From positions 21,573,013-21,637,012 of the forward strand of contig OY754333.1 in assembly GCA_963573305.1 (NCBI GenBank): a DNA stretch of 64,000 nt. The letters run 5' to 3'. Position numbers and translations under genes: made by a program. Source of the DNA: Pyrrhosoma nymphula. Taxonomy: Eukaryota > Arthropoda > Insecta > Odonata > Coenagrionidae. The notes beneath the pieces are model-generated. The model was given only the letters and a program-made list of their open reading frames with translations. It made no database searches and was not told where the DNA came from. Below, in pieces: positions 63,765-64,000 of this stretch (position 1 is its first letter; every line of letters begins with the position of its first letter).

Positions 63765-64000
63765 TTATAAAGTTTAAATTGACCTTAAATCCATAGTAGT
63801 ATTTATTATTCTGATTATTAAATTATGATAGAACATTTCATATTTTATCACATTTATTACATGGCTATTCATCATGTTTATTTTAATTAAACCTAATGCA
63901 TAATATGCTGAAGATTGAGGCCATCTGTAAAAACTACAACCAATATAGATTTTTTTACCTGCCGGATAAATAAAACAATATAATATTCATATAAATATTA
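63765..64000. other. Downstream of the exon 16 stop
   Basis: AT-rich; either 3' UTR or, if the donor at 63678 is used, the next intron. Confidence 0.4.
63969..63974 (+). terminator. Possible polyadenylation signal
   Basis: AATAAA about 205 bp after the exon 16 stop. The region is AT-rich, so the hexamer may be chance. It is relevant only if exon 16 is the last exon. Confidence 0.25.

Noticed and set aside
1102..63764. Assignment as Ir25a or Ir8a
   Set aside because: PQGGGEAPK and TANLAAF are shared with Ir25a, but the M1 region, S2 (YPIKEQYGHILLAI type wording) and M4 linker (MEGITLESLGGVFIATLFGL) read as Ir93a.

Overview
The window comes from an animal genome and carries one recognisable host gene. 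The gene has 16 short, GC-rich exons spread over about 62.7 kb of AT-rich, transposon-packed introns on the + strand. Joined in order at 1102..63764, the exons keep frame at every junction and encode about 993 residues. The product is a variant ionotropic glutamate receptor: signal peptide, long N-terminal domain, split ligand-binding domain (S1/S2), M1, pore loop, M3 and M4. Its best family match is the arthropod co-receptor Ir93a, which works with Ir25a in temperature and humidity sensing. Gene family, intron size and repeat content suggest an insect with a large genome; I cannot name the species.

Layout. 1-1101: LINE fragment and upstream DNA. 1102-1249: signal-peptide exon. 1250-16798: exons 2-5 with introns holding MITEs, two hAT/PLE insertions, LINE pieces and a 40-bp minisatellite. 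16799-28695: exons 6-7 separated by an 11.4-kb intron built of nested transposons (fold-back element, piggyBac-like MITE, 2.84-kb non-autonomous hAT, LINE inside a MITE). 28696-35680: exons 8-9 and several Penelope-like (PLE) insertions. 35681-41269: exons 10-12 (M1, pore, M3, start of S2) with a 228-bp tandem repeat running up to the exon 10 acceptor. 41270-54958: exons 13-15, with a possible 27-nt microexon and a GC-AG intron. 54959-64000: 8.5-kb repeat-filled intron and the terminal M4/tail exon.

The most unusual signal outside the gene is a recurrent insertion type: a single-copy head of about 32-43 nt, then two inverted arms, inside target-site duplications of 10-14 bp. Six insertions show this plan. 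Several carry a hammerhead-ribozyme-like core (CTGANGA, stem II, GAAA) in the arms, and one encloses a PLE GIY-YIG coding fragment. They look like PLEs and their coding-less derivatives. One disrupts a LINE reading frame exactly, and removing the insert plus one duplication restores the frame.

No tRNA or rRNA gene, CRISPR array or prokaryotic feature was seen. Family assignments rest on recalled motifs, since no search could be run.
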